A stretch of DNA of 15,207 nucleotides from Oscillospiraceae bacterium (GTDB lineage: Bacteria > Bacillota > Clostridia > Oscillospirales > Ruminococcaceae). The stretch is from positions 582-15,788 of the forward strand of contig DPBR01000039.1 in NCBI GenBank assembly GCA_003516865.1. Direction: 5' to 3'. The position numbers were made by a program, and so were the translations under genes. Under the pieces are notes generated by a model, which saw nothing but the letters and a program-made list of their open reading frames with translations, did no database searches and was not told the origin of the DNA. Positions 1 through 7,191 of this stretch are shown here, piece by piece (the stretch's first letter is position 1; every line of letters starts with the position of its first letter).

Positions 1-719
1 GTGCGGCGCGCGCCCTGCTCGGAAGCGTAGCTCTCGACTACCGCGCACTGCAAAAGCGACGCCGTAAACCTCGGCACAATTCTGTTGAAAACCGCTTCCG
101 GCGACGGGTCGTAGGTCATTACGCCGTAATCCTCAAGCTCAACCGTTTCCATCGGCAGAATTTTCATACTCTGCGGCTCCTGCGACATCGACGATACAAA
201 CATCGTGTAGAACACGCTTACCTCGTCAACTTCTCCCGCCGCAAACAAATCTATCGCCAGATTTGCGATATCCTGCGCCGTATTCGGCTTAATCTCCTCG
301 GCGATATTCGCGTAGGAAGCCACCATATCATAATCGCGCTTTGTGAAATACTCAACGGCTTTCTTGCCGATTGCGATTATTTTCGGTTTTTTCGCGTCGC
401 CCGCGTGCGCGGCTGTCGCCATTTTCAGAATGTTCGAGTTATAGCCGCCCGCAAGCCCTCTGTCACCGGCAATGACAATGAACAGCCTGCGCTTTACCTC
501 TCTTTTCACAGTATAAATCGTGGAGAAATCGGTGTTTGCGGAAGCTATTTCGCACATTGTCTTGTATAATTCGTTGAAATAAGGACGAGCCTGCTCCGCT
601 TTTGCTTTCGCCTTGCGAAGCTTACTCGAAGCAACAAGCTGCATAGCCTTTGTAATCTGTCTTGTAGAGCCGACGGATTTTATGCGGCGCTTGATTGCTT
701 TCATATTTCCGCTTGCTAT
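1..719 (-). CDS. atpG: F1Fo ATP synthase subunit gamma (C-terminus cut by window edge)
   Basis: Central stalk subunit that turns inside the alpha3-beta3 head and couples Fo rotation to ATP synthesis at the cytoplasmic face. About 239 residues are visible. The N-terminus reads ASGNMKAIKRRIKSVGSTRQ, followed by ITKAMQLVASSKLRKA, the family hallmark. The conserved GDRGLAGGYN lies near residue 83, and the visible part ends in the C-terminal helix (ESYASEQGAR), so roughly 50 residues are missing. The start is unusual. GGGGGTGAT, one mismatch from the ideal anti-16S match, sits 8 nt before an ATA codon at 719-717, and starting there gives the usual family N-terminus (M)ASGNMK. An in-frame GTG at 728 lies inside that Shine-Dalgarno and has none of its own. 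The first in-frame ATG, at 704, is about 21 nt from it. Gene identity is certain; the start is an inference. Confidence 0.93.
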   Translation of the reverse strand, partial: MASGNMKAIKRRIKSVGSTRQITKAMQLVASSKLRKAKAKAEQARPYFNELYKTMCEIASANTDFSTIYTVKREVKRRLFIVIAGDRGLAGGYNSNILKMATAAHAGDAKKPKIIAIGKKAVEYFTKRDYDMVASYANIAEEIKPNTAQDIANLAIDLFAAGEVDEVSVFYTMFVSSMSQEPQSMKILPMETVELEDYGVMTYDPSPEAVFNRIVPRFTASLLQCAVVESYASEQGARR

Positions 720-735
720 TAAAATCACCCCCGTA

Positions 736-765
736 GGAAGCAAAATTCCTGCGAATTTTCGCTCC
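736..765 (-). promoter_or_regulatory. Stem-loop between the small ORF and atpG
   Basis: On the minus strand AAAATTC pairs with GAATTTT around a GCAG loop, and an outer GGA pairs with TCC across a small mismatched internal loop. The hairpin begins 2 nt after the stop of the 42-codon ORF and ends a few nt before the atpG ribosome binding site. No T-run follows, so it is not a terminator. It could slow or modulate ribosome entry at atpG, or be a processing site. The function is inferred. Confidence 0.5.
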
Positions 766-767
766 TT

Positions 768-896
768 TTATTCGACGTTGTCCTCGGTGGTTATATACTT
801 AACCTTTTTTTCAATATACAGCCATGCGACCGCAAGCGCCGATAAAACGGCGATTGTTGTGCCGACTATTCCAAGTACAAAAGCAGCCTGTTTCAT
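768..896 (-). CDS. 42-residue single-helix membrane protein between atpA and atpG
   Basis: A small ORF not matching any ATP synthase subunit I know. It has ATG at 896, TAA at 768-770, and AAAAAGGAG 7 nt upstream, a ribosome binding site as good as those of the neighbouring genes. The product starts MKQAAFVLGIVGTTIAVLSA. It has one hydrophobic segment at about residues 4-27 (Gly/Ala/Val/Leu-rich, ending A-W-L-Y-I), then a short basic EKKVK stretch and an acidic tail ending EDNVE. This suggests an N-out/C-in single-span peptide or an uncleaved signal-like anchor. It starts 14 nt after the atpA stop and is followed by atpG, an insertion in an otherwise standard gene order. A role in ATP synthase assembly or in setting the gamma:alpha ratio is possible but inferred. 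A chance ORF is unlikely given the RBS, the helix and the tight fit. Confidence 0.75.
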   Translation of the reverse strand: MKQAAFVLGIVGTTIAVLSALAVAWLYIEKKVKYITTEDNVE

Positions 897-910
897 AGAA
901 TACTCCTTTT

Positions 911-2419
911 TCAGCCCGCATAAGAAGCGGCAAAGCTCGTAAGAACGTCCTTGAGCGCCGTTTCATTTTCGGGGGAAAGCTCTTTGGTTGTGCGGATTCC
1001 GTCGAGGATTTCCGGCTTTGTGGACTTGATATTATCAAGCAAATCCTTCTGATACTGCTTGATTTTGTTAAGCGGAACGCTTGCGAGGTAGTTGTGAATT
1101 ACCGCGTAGATAATAACAACCTGTTCTTCAACCTCAAGCGGAGAATTCTGGTCCTGCTTCAGAACTTCAACGATTCTTTCGCCCTTTGCAAGTCTGTCTT
1201 TCGTATCCTTATCAAGGTCGGAGCCGAACTGCGAGAACGACTGAAGCTCACGATACTGCGAGTAGTCGAGCTTCAGAGTACCCGAAACCTTCTTCATCGC
1301 CTTAATCTGCGCGTTACCGCCGACGCGGGATACCGAGATACCGGGGTTAACCGCGGGACGAACGCCCGAATTGAACAGCTCGGTTTCGAGGAATATCTGA
1401 CCGTCCGTGATAGAAATTACGTTTGTCGGGATATACGCGGAAACGTCGCCCGCCTGCGTTTCGATAATCGGAAGCGCCGTCAGCGAACCGCCGCCGTAAT
1501 CCTTGTTAAGTCTTGCGGCTCTTTCGAGAAGTCTTGAGTGGAGGTAGAATACGTCGCCGGGGTATGCTTCACGTCCCGGCGGGCGCTTCAGAAGCAGCGA
1601 GAGCGCTCTGTAAGCTACCGCGTGCTTGGACAGGTCGTCGTAAACCACGAGAACGTCCTTGCCCTGTTCCATAAAATATTCGCCCATCGTGCAGCCGGAA
1701 TACGGCGCAATGTACTGGAGCGGAGCAAGCTCGGAAGCGGTCGAGGATACAACGATTGTGTATTCAAGAGCGCCGTTTCTCGAAAGCGTATCAACAACGC
1801 CCGCAACGGTCGAGTTTTTCTGACCGATTGCAACGTAGATGCAGATTACGTCCTTGCCCTTCTGGTTGATGATTGTATCGATAGCGATAGCGGTTTTACC
1901 CGTCTGTCTGTCGCCGATAATCAGCTCGCGCTGACCTCTGCCTATCGGAATCATACTGTCGATTGCCTTAATTCCCGTCTGAAGAGGAACGTTTACAGGC
2001 TCTCTTGTAATGATACCGGAAGCGATTTTTTCAATCGGGCGCTTTTCCTTTGCGAGAATATCGCCCTTGCCGTCAAGCGGCTCTCCGAGGGAGTTTACAA
2101 CGCGTCCGAGCAGCTCTTCGCCGACCGGTACGGACACGATGCTGCCCGTTCTTTTAACGCTGTCGCCCTCCTTGATGCCCGAATCCGAACCCAACATAAC
2201 CGCGCCGACAAACTCCTGCTCAAGGTTCAGCGCCATGCACTGAACGCCGTTCTCAAATTCAAGAAGCTCGTTAAGCATACAGTTTTCAAGCCCATGAATA
2301 CGAACGATACCGTCGCCGACGGTTACAACCGTTCCGACGTCGCCGAGCTGGATTTTCGCGTTGTAGTTCTTGATGCGGTCTTTTATCAAGCCCGTTATTT
2401 CATCGGGGCGTAAATCCAT
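911..2419 (-). CDS. atpA: F1Fo ATP synthase subunit alpha
   Basis: Non-catalytic nucleotide-binding subunit of the F1 head. At 502 residues it is full length for the family. The P-loop GDRQTGKT is at residues 169-176. The alpha/beta signature PAVNPGISVSRVG lies near residue 365 and contains the arginine that reaches into the catalytic site on beta. The N-terminus DEITGLIKDRIKNY is the piece that binds the delta/b peripheral stalk. The ATG at 2419 is preceded by AAGGAAAGGA about 9 nt upstream. It lies 37 nt after atpH and is followed, unusually, by a small membrane ORF before atpG. Confidence 0.98.
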   Translation of the reverse strand: MDLRPDEITGLIKDRIKNYNAKIQLGDVGTVVTVGDGIVRIHGLENCMLNELLEFENGVQCMALNLEQEFVGAVMLGSDSGIKEGDSVKRTGSIVSVPVGEELLGRVVNSLGEPLDGKGDILAKEKRPIEKIASGIITREPVNVPLQTGIKAIDSMIPIGRGQRELIIGDRQTGKTAIAIDTIINQKGKDVICIYVAIGQKNSTVAGVVDTLSRNGALEYTIVVSSTASELAPLQYIAPYSGCTMGEYFMEQGKDVLVVYDDLSKHAVAYRALSLLLKRPPGREAYPGDVFYLHSRLLERAARLNKDYGGGSLTALPIIETQAGDVSAYIPTNVISITDGQIFLETELFNSGVRPAVNPGISVSRVGGNAQIKAMKKVSGTLKLDYSQYRELQSFSQFGSDLDKDTKDRLAKGERIVEVLKQDQNSPLEVEEQVVIIYAVIHNYLASVPLNKIKQYQKDLLDNIKSTKPEILDGIRTTKELSPENETALKDVLTSFAASYAG

Positions 2420-2456
2420 TCTATACAGTCCTTTCCTTATGGTTTATAGGGGGAAA

Positions 2457-3005
2457 TCAGATTACCGAACCGAGTTCTCCCTTCAGTGCGTCAAGTCTTG
2501 ACCTTACGCTGCCGTCATAGCGTCTGCTTCCATAGTCGATTACGATGCCGCCGATAAGCTTCTTATCGACCTTTTCCGTGATAGAAACGGTCTTTCCGAT
2601 AACCTTCGACATCTTCTCCGCGATTTTTTGTCTTGTCGCGTCCGAAAGCGGGTCGCTTGTTGTGACGGTAATTTCGGCGATTTTGAATTCATCGTTGTAA
2701 AGTTCCCTGAAGTACTTTACGATACCCGAAAAACAGTTCATTCTGTGCTTTTCGCAAAGCACGCAGAGCAGGTTCCCGCAAAGCTCCGACAAATTCCCCG
2801 CCTTTATAATCTCGCCGAGCAGCGAGAGCTTTTCATCAAGCGACACGGTCGGAGTGCTCATAAGCTTTGTGAAGCCCGGATTTTCCGAGAATATCTTCTC
2901 AAGCTCCGTAAGTTCTCCGAGAACGTCTTTCAGTCCTGCGGGATTTTGCTCCCTGCAAAGCGAGAAAAACGCGTCGCCGTAGATTTTTTCTGCCTTATCG
3001 TTCAT
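2457..3005 (-). CDS. atpH: F1Fo ATP synthase subunit delta (OSCP-like)
   Basis: Peripheral-stalk protein that caps F1 and joins the alpha N-termini to the b subunits. It is 182 residues, normal for the family. The N-terminal helical domain begins with KAEKIYGDAFFSL. The C-terminal end has the family pattern KLIGGIVIDYGSRRYDGSVR, then a short helix (SRLDALKGEL). ATG at 3005 follows AAAGGAA at 6 nt. The gene lies 18 nt after atpF, so the two are co-transcribed. Sequence similarity is low in this family, but the C-terminal motif and the position make the call secure. Confidence 0.95.
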   Translation of the reverse strand: MNDKAEKIYGDAFFSLCREQNPAGLKDVLGELTELEKIFSENPGFTKLMSTPTVSLDEKLSLLGEIIKAGNLSELCGNLLCVLCEKHRMNCFSGIVKYFRELYNDEFKIAEITVTTSDPLSDATRQKIAEKMSKVIGKTVSITEKVDKKLIGGIVIDYGSRRYDGSVRSRLDALKGELGSVI

Positions 3006-3023
3006 AAAAATTCCTTTCCGAAG

Positions 3024-3569
3024 TTACTTTGCAGTTCCAACTTCTTCTAAGAATTTCGAGATAATTTCCTCATTATCGGAAGCGGAAATCTCTTTTTCGA
3101 CAATTTTGCCCGCTGCCATAACGACAATCTCGGAGATTTCGTCCTTGATTTCGTTAAGAGCGCGCTGTTTGTCGCGTTCGATGCTTTCCTCCGCTTTTGT
3201 GCGGATTTCCGCCGCCTTTTTGTTTGCCTCGCCGACAATTTCCTCCTCGCGCTTCTGCGCTCTCAGAGTAGCCTGCTTCATAATCTCGGAAGCCTCTGCC
3301 TTTGCGTCGGCAAGACGCGCGGTGTATTCTTCTTCAGCCTTTTTTGCCGCTTCTTTTGCCTTGCGCGCTTCGTCGATTTCGGAAGCCGCCATCTCGTTGC
3401 GCTTGTCAAGAATTTTGCAAACGGGCTTGAATAGGAATATCCTGAAAATGAGGAAGATAATAAGCGTGTTTATCAGCGTAAACACTATGGTTCCGGGGTC
3501 GATTGAAACCAGAGCGAGCGTTTCCTGAGCCGCAGCCTCGCTTATTAAGTTTAACACCTTATTGCTCAA
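3024..3569 (-). CDS. atpF: F1Fo ATP synthase subunit b
   Basis: Peripheral-stalk subunit with one N-terminal membrane helix (about residues 26-49, TIVFTLINTLIIFLIFRIFL) followed by FKPVCKILDKRNEMAASEI. A long Ala/Glu/Lys-rich coiled coil then runs to about residue 155 and a delta-binding tail ends the protein; 181 residues from the chosen start. The start is not clear-cut. There is no in-frame ATG before the membrane helix. A TTG at 3569 sits only about 2 nt behind GGGAGGAG, and an in-frame GTG four codons later (3557) is about 12-14 nt from it. The first in-frame stop upstream leaves no better choice. I keep TTG; GTG would remove four residues. The gene lies 28 nt after atpE. Confidence 0.94.
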   Translation of the reverse strand: MSNKVLNLISEAAAQETLALVSIDPGTIVFTLINTLIIFLIFRIFLFKPVCKILDKRNEMAASEIDEARKAKEAAKKAEEEYTARLADAKAEASEIMKQATLRAQKREEEIVGEANKKAAEIRTKAEESIERDKQRALNEIKDEISEIVVMAAGKIVEKEISASDNEEIISKFLEEVGTAK

Positions 3570-3597
3570 CTCCTCCCAAATACTTTATCCTCTTTAA

Positions 3598-3900
3598 TTA
3601 TACACCGGCAATGTTTCCGATTGCGTTTGTGAGATTGCCGAACAGAGGGTTTGCATAAAGGAGCAGAAGCGCGATTACGAGCGCGTAGATACCGGTTGTT
3701 TCAGCGATTGCGTCGCCGATAATCATAGTTCTTGTGATTGTACCGGAAGCTTCGGGCTGTCTTGCGATAGACTCAACCGCCTTACCGCCGCAGTAACCTT
3801 CGCCGATACCGGGGCCTATACCTGCAATCATAGCCGTTCCTGCGCCAAGCGCGGAAGCGCCGAGCACGATAGCGTTCGCCAAGATTTTCATTTCATCCAT
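3598..3900 (-). CDS. atpE: F1Fo ATP synthase subunit c, probable sodium-type two-carboxylate rotor
   Basis: Forms the membrane rotor ring. It is 100 residues: two hydrophobic hairpin helices (about 6-34 and 56-90) joined by the polar loop ARQPEASG, longer than usual at the C-terminus. The first helix has the glycine-rich GAGTAMIAGIGPGIGEGY, which packs adjacent helices. The ion site in helix 2 is AETTGIY, with Glu67 as the carrier carboxylate and Thr68, Thr69 and Tyr72 following. Glu34 takes the place of the glutamine found in Ilyobacter-type sodium rotors, so two carboxylates face the ion, as known for the Fusobacterium nucleatum sodium rotor. ATG at 3900 is 8 nt after GGAGG; an in-frame TTG upstream lies within that site and is rejected. 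Sodium as the coupling ion is an inference from these residues. Confidence 0.97.
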   Translation of the reverse strand: MDEMKILANAIVLGASALGAGTAMIAGIGPGIGEGYCGGKAVESIARQPEASGTITRTMIIGDAIAETTGIYALVIALLLLYANPLFGNLTNAIGNIAGV

Positions 3901-3934
3901 TGTGTTTTCCTCCAAGAAAATTTACTTTATTTTA

Positions 3935-3948
3935 TTCCCACGCGGGAA
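3935..3948 (-). promoter_or_regulatory. Small hairpin and A/T-rich leader before atpE
   Basis: TTCCC and GGGAA pair around a 4-nt loop in the 63-nt gap between atpB and atpE, followed on the minus strand by an A/T-rich, unstructured run up to the GGAGG. atpE must be made in about tenfold excess over the other Fo genes, and in E. coli an upstream A/U-rich element serves this. A similar role here is inferred. The stem is short, so confidence is low. Confidence 0.3.
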
Positions 3949-3963
3949 ACGATTTTAAAGAAA

Positions 3964-4674
3964 TTAATCACATTCTGCGTTCGAGACATACGACATCGTG
4001 AGCATTATGAAGATGTACGACTGTATAACCGCCGAGAAGATGTCGAAATACAGCGACGCAACTGCCGGTATAAGGATTGCGAAGCTTCCGAGCGCCCAGT
4101 AGATTAGTCCGCCGATTACCATTCCCGCAACGAGGTTTCCGAACAGACGAAGCGCCATAGAAACGGGGTTTGCGAATTCGCCGATTATGTTGAACGGAAG
4201 CATAAACGGAAGCGGGTCGACGAAGTTTTTGAGATATCCTTTCAGTTTTCCTGTCTTTGCGCGGTTAAACTGCGTCATCATAAACGTAATTACCGCCCAT
4301 GTTCCCGTAACGGAGATATCTGCCGCGGGGCTTCGCAGTCCGAAAAGGCTCATCAGGCACGAAATCATAATGAAACAGAACAGTGTGCAGATATACGGCT
4401 TATAGCGGTAATATTTGCTGCCCATTGTATCGTCGACCGTCTTTGAAAAGAACGTGACAATCCATTCGGCCGCCGCCTGTCTTTTCGTTTCGGGAATGAC
4501 CTTCATATTGTGCGTGAGAACAAGCACAATCGCAAGCAGAACAAGCATTACTATCCATTGTACAATAATGCTTTCCGTCAGATTGATTGTTATACCGAAT
4601 AGGTCAAAGCTTGTCACGACAAGCGGTCCGCCAACGGACATACCTTCCGAGGCAAGCAAAAGCGCAGTCGGCAT
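3964..4674 (-). CDS. atpB: F1Fo ATP synthase subunit a
   Basis: Stator channel protein of Fo that passes ions to and from the c-ring. It is 236 residues with five or six membrane segments. The essential arginine is Arg176 in MALRLFGNLVAG. The C-terminal helix reads FDIFSAVIQSYIFIMLTMSYV and is typical of the family. A middle stretch RSPAADISVTGTWA gives the family's P-x-x-D-x-x-x-T pattern. ATG at 4674 is preceded by AAAGGAGG, which overlaps the last codons of atpI (stop at 4680-4678), so the two are translationally coupled. Confidence 0.97.
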   Translation of the reverse strand: MPTALLLASEGMSVGGPLVVTSFDLFGITINLTESIIVQWIVMLVLLAIVLVLTHNMKVIPETKRQAAAEWIVTFFSKTVDDTMGSKYYRYKPYICTLFCFIMISCLMSLFGLRSPAADISVTGTWAVITFMMTQFNRAKTGKLKGYLKNFVDPLPFMLPFNIIGEFANPVSMALRLFGNLVAGMVIGGLIYWALGSFAILIPAVASLYFDIFSAVIQSYIFIMLTMSYVSNAECD

Positions 4675-4677
4675 AAA

Positions 4678-5088
4678 TCATTCCTCCTTTGTTTTTAATG
4701 CTCTTATCACAATGGCAATCTTCACGAAAACCAGCGGGATTACCGAAGCGACAAGGCTTATAAACGGCGCAAGCGCGCCGAGAGTAAGAAGTGCGAACAA
4801 TCCGAGATATCTCACGCAGTACATTCCGCTCATATATATCTGCGCGGACTTCGCGCTTTCTTTTTTAACCGCCGTCTGGGCTGTTTTTCCCAGAACAAGA
4901 AAATTCAGCGCCGCGATGATTATTCCGTATATTCCGCCGAGAAGCAGCGAATAATCGAATTTTGCCGCGAAAAACAACACCGCAAGCGTCGCCATATATA
5001 TTCCCGATATTATCAGGAAATACGGCGCAAGCGACCTTATTTCCTCGTAAATCGGCTCGTTTTTCTTCATAATAATCTCATTTGTCAT
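4678..5088 (-). CDS. atpI: ATP synthase accessory protein AtpI (subunit I)
   Basis: A 136-residue hydrophobic protein with four predicted membrane helices (about residues 20-41, 46-67, 87-107 and 110-130). Its place directly before atpB and its size match the AtpI family, which assists c-ring assembly in sodium ATP synthases and has been linked to magnesium uptake. There is little primary-sequence signature, so the call rests on topology and position. The ATG at 5088 has only a weak GGAA-type site upstream. A second in-frame ATG six codons later (MKKNEP) is an alternative start. The stop overlaps the atpB ribosome binding site. Confidence 0.82.
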   Translation of the reverse strand: MTNEIIMKKNEPIYEEIRSLAPYFLIISGIYMATLAVLFFAAKFDYSLLLGGIYGIIIAALNFLVLGKTAQTAVKKESAKSAQIYMSGMYCVRYLGLFALLTLGALAPFISLVASVIPLVFVKIAIVIRALKTKEE

Positions 5089-5102
5089 CGGTTTTCGTTC
5101 CG

Positions 5103-5402
5103 TTATCTTTTGGCGTGGTCGTCATAGTAATCGTTATCACGCCGTGCGCTTGTAAAAGCCCTCGGAGCGGGCTTATCTGTCTTTTCATAGGATTTTATAA
5201 GCTTGAATAGATAAGACACCGCGCCGCCTATCATAAAGACAATTCCGAGCACGATGCATATTACCATTGACCAATCCGGCCAGCCGAACTTATTCGAGAG
5301 ATACCACCCTCCGCCGATAAACAGAAGCAGCGGTGTTATTATCACAAACGCAAGCTGACTTACCTTGGCGTAGGTTGAAAGCGGGTTTTCTTTTCTGCTC
5401 AT
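5103..5402 (-). CDS. atpZ: AtpZ/AtpI-family small membrane protein
   Basis: A 99-residue protein with two membrane helices (about 16-34 and 45-69) flanked by GGGWYLSNKFG, the turn typical of AtpZ. A charged C-terminal tail is rich in Arg, Asp and Tyr. AtpZ with AtpI is known in other bacteria as a putative magnesium/calcium transporter that supplies ATP synthase. The ATG at 5402 follows the stop of the preceding gene with a TGA-T-ATG arrangement and has no clear ribosome binding site, suggesting re-initiation by the upstream ribosome. An in-frame TTG at 5414 would add four residues and overlap the upstream gene. Confidence 0.82.
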   Translation of the reverse strand: MSRKENPLSTYAKVSQLAFVIITPLLLFIGGGWYLSNKFGWPDWSMVICIVLGIVFMIGGAVSYLFKLIKSYEKTDKPAPRAFTSARRDNDYYDDHAKR

Positions 5403-5403
5403 A

Positions 5404-6132
5404 TCAATATACAAATTTCGTCAAACGCCAGCCGGCGTCTGTTTTTATCATTTCTGTGCGGAGAATTTTATCCGCGTCGACGGAGGACAGGTCAGAAGTT
5501 TCTCCCGCTCCTCCGAGGTAAATCGTGATTTCGCATATAGTTTCGCTTTTGGGGAAAACGGCAAGCGAGCAGCTCTCCCAGAGTTTTTCGCGCGCCGCGT
5601 CAGCCTTGAAATCGGCGCTTATTCCGAGAACCGTTTCTTCCTTATATCTCGGCGCGTTTTCCGCGGAACTGTCGTTGTCAACGAGAACTTTGCGGTTTTT
5701 GTACACCGAAAGCCCTTTCCCGTCGATATCGTTCAGAATTGTATCCGCAGCCTCGCTTGTATAAACCGACAAAACCTTCTTTTCGATATCCGAAAGCGTT
5801 TTGTAATCGCCGCTCAGTTCGGTATCAACGGTATAAATCCCGTCCTCCGGCGCGTTTCCGTAGGGTTCGTCCTTGTGAGGAAGTCCCTGAGTGACAAAAA
5901 GCCGTATTACATCATAGCTGCCTTTAACAAGGTCGTGCGCCTGATATTCACATTCCTGCTCAAATTCCGCTGTCGGACGGAATATCTCGGACTGCGGCGC
6001 GGAGAAATTGCCCCCGTTTCCGCCGTTCATTACGAATATCATCGCGACAACTGCCGCTATCGCAAGCACCGTTACGACAATCGTTGCGATAAGCGAAGCT
6101 GTATTCTGTTTTTTGTTCTTTTGTTCGCTCAT
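5404..6132 (-). CDS. Unrecognised membrane-anchored extracytoplasmic protein
   Basis: 242 residues, no family I can name with confidence. The short basic N-terminus (EQKNKKQN) is followed by one hydrophobic helix at about 12-35, then a Gly/Asn-rich linker and a soluble domain of about 190 residues, presumably outside the membrane. The domain has a run like IYTVDTELSGDYKTLSDIEK followed by VLSVYTSEAADTIL, then beta-rich segments (AVFPKSETICEITIYLG) and a C-terminal strand ending GWRLTKFVY. This layout resembles small extracytoplasmic NTF2-like or IseA-like domains of Firmicutes, a weak guess. No cysteine follows the helix, so it is not a lipoprotein. It lies 18 nt after the bactofilin gene and abuts atpZ, so it links the envelope genes to the atp genes. 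Confidence 0.8.
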   Translation of the reverse strand: MSEQKNKKQNTASLIATIVVTVLAIAAVVAMIFVMNGGNGGNFSAPQSEIFRPTAEFEQECEYQAHDLVKGSYDVIRLFVTQGLPHKDEPYGNAPEDGIYTVDTELSGDYKTLSDIEKKVLSVYTSEAADTILNDIDGKGLSVYKNRKVLVDNDSSAENAPRYKEETVLGISADFKADAAREKLWESCSLAVFPKSETICEITIYLGGAGETSDLSSVDADKILRTEMIKTDAGWRLTKFVY

Positions 6133-6150
6133 TGACTGACCCTTACTGCA

Positions 6151-7191
6151 TTATTCGCTTTTTGTTTCCTTGCTGTCAAGAGAAATTGCGTCGGGGAATA
6201 CGTTTCTGCTATCGTCCTTTGAAAGGAACGTCGTGTTTACATAACCCTGAATAATCGCTCCGTCCGTTACGGCGATTGTGGAAGCGTTTATGTCGCCGAA
6301 AACGATAGCGTCGCGCTTCAGCTCGGCTTTTCCGACGATATCGAGCTTTCCGCGCACTCTGCCGTTGATATCGGCGTACTGCGACGACAAATCGCCGATA
6401 AGTATGGTATCTCTGTCCATTCTGAGCCTGCCCTTGAGGTTCATATTGCCCTGCATCGCCGCAGAGTTCAGACCCGCGTTGTTGCAGGTGATATCGCCGA
6501 TGATTTTGCCGCTCATATCAAGATTTCTGGTCGTTTCAACATTGCCCTTGATATTGCCGTCAATCTGCATATTCGCAAGCGAGCGTATATTTCCGTCGAT
6601 TACGGTATTTTTCGAGATTACGGTAATTTCCTCGGTTTCGTTTGTCGCCTGCATAGGAACGCCGCCCTGTGCGGGAGGAATATATCCGCCGTAACCCTGA
6701 TTGAAATTATTCGGAGTCTGCGCGGCATAACCGCCGCCGTATTCGTTCTGATTATTCTGCCCTGCGCCGCTTCTGATATTCCTTACATTCTGGTTATACC
6801 CGTTCTGAGCGTTTGCGGAAGCGTTCTGCTGAGCGTATCCGTCCTGACGGGGAAGCGGAGTTCCCTGCTGCGCGGGATTTGCCGCAGGCGCGGGATTTCC
6901 CGCTGCGGGAGCGGGATTTTGCTGAGGAGCAGCGGCTTTCGGTTCTTCGGGCGCCGGTTGAGCCGCCGCGGGCTTTTCTTCTTCGGGAGCGCGGTAATAC
7001 GGCGTTTCCAGCGGCACGCTCGCGCCGCTCTGAGCCGCGGGATTTTCAGCCGCGCCTTGTTCTGGTTCTCTCAAATATTTGTCAAGCTCGGTAGGCGAGC
7101 CTTCGGGTCTGCCGTCGGGCTTTTTCGCGTCCTGACCGTCTTTTTTCCAAAGCTCCTTAACCGCCTGAGAAAAATTATCCTTGATACTCAT
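6151..7191 (-). CDS. Bactofilin-type polymer-forming cytoskeletal protein with long disordered N-terminus
   Basis: 346 residues from the ATG at 7191, which has AAAGGA 6 nt upstream; a longer reading frame from 7263 lacks a site. Residues 188-320 form the bactofilin beta-helix, seen as repeated strands such as TVIDGNIRSLANMQIDGNIK, then GKIIGDITCNNAGLNS and GRVRGKLDIVGKAELKRDAI. Bactofilins polymerise without nucleotide on the inner membrane face and position wall enzymes. Residues 30-185 are low-complexity: first Pro/Ala/Glu-rich, then Gln/Asn/Gly/Tyr-rich, far longer than the short tails usual in the family. The gene is 93 nt after the polysaccharide deacetylase, a plausible wall-modifying client. 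Confidence 0.9.
   Translation of the reverse strand: MSIKDNFSQAVKELWKKDGQDAKKPDGRPEGSPTELDKYLREPEQGAAENPAAQSGASVPLETPYYRAPEEEKPAAAQPAPEEPKAAAPQQNPAPAAGNPAPAANPAQQGTPLPRQDGYAQQNASANAQNGYNQNVRNIRSGAGQNNQNEYGGGYAAQTPNNFNQGYGGYIPPAQGGVPMQATNETEEITVISKNTVIDGNIRSLANMQIDGNIKGNVETTRNLDMSGKIIGDITCNNAGLNSAAMQGNMNLKGRLRMDRDTILIGDLSSQYADINGRVRGKLDIVGKAELKRDAIVFGDINASTIAVTDGAIIQGYVNTTFLSKDDSRNVFPDAISLDSKETKSE

Noticed and set aside
1538..2413. 291-residue plus-strand ORF opposite atpA
   Set aside because: Exact antisense of a certain gene, with no ribosome binding site and no recognisable domain; a codon-bias shadow.
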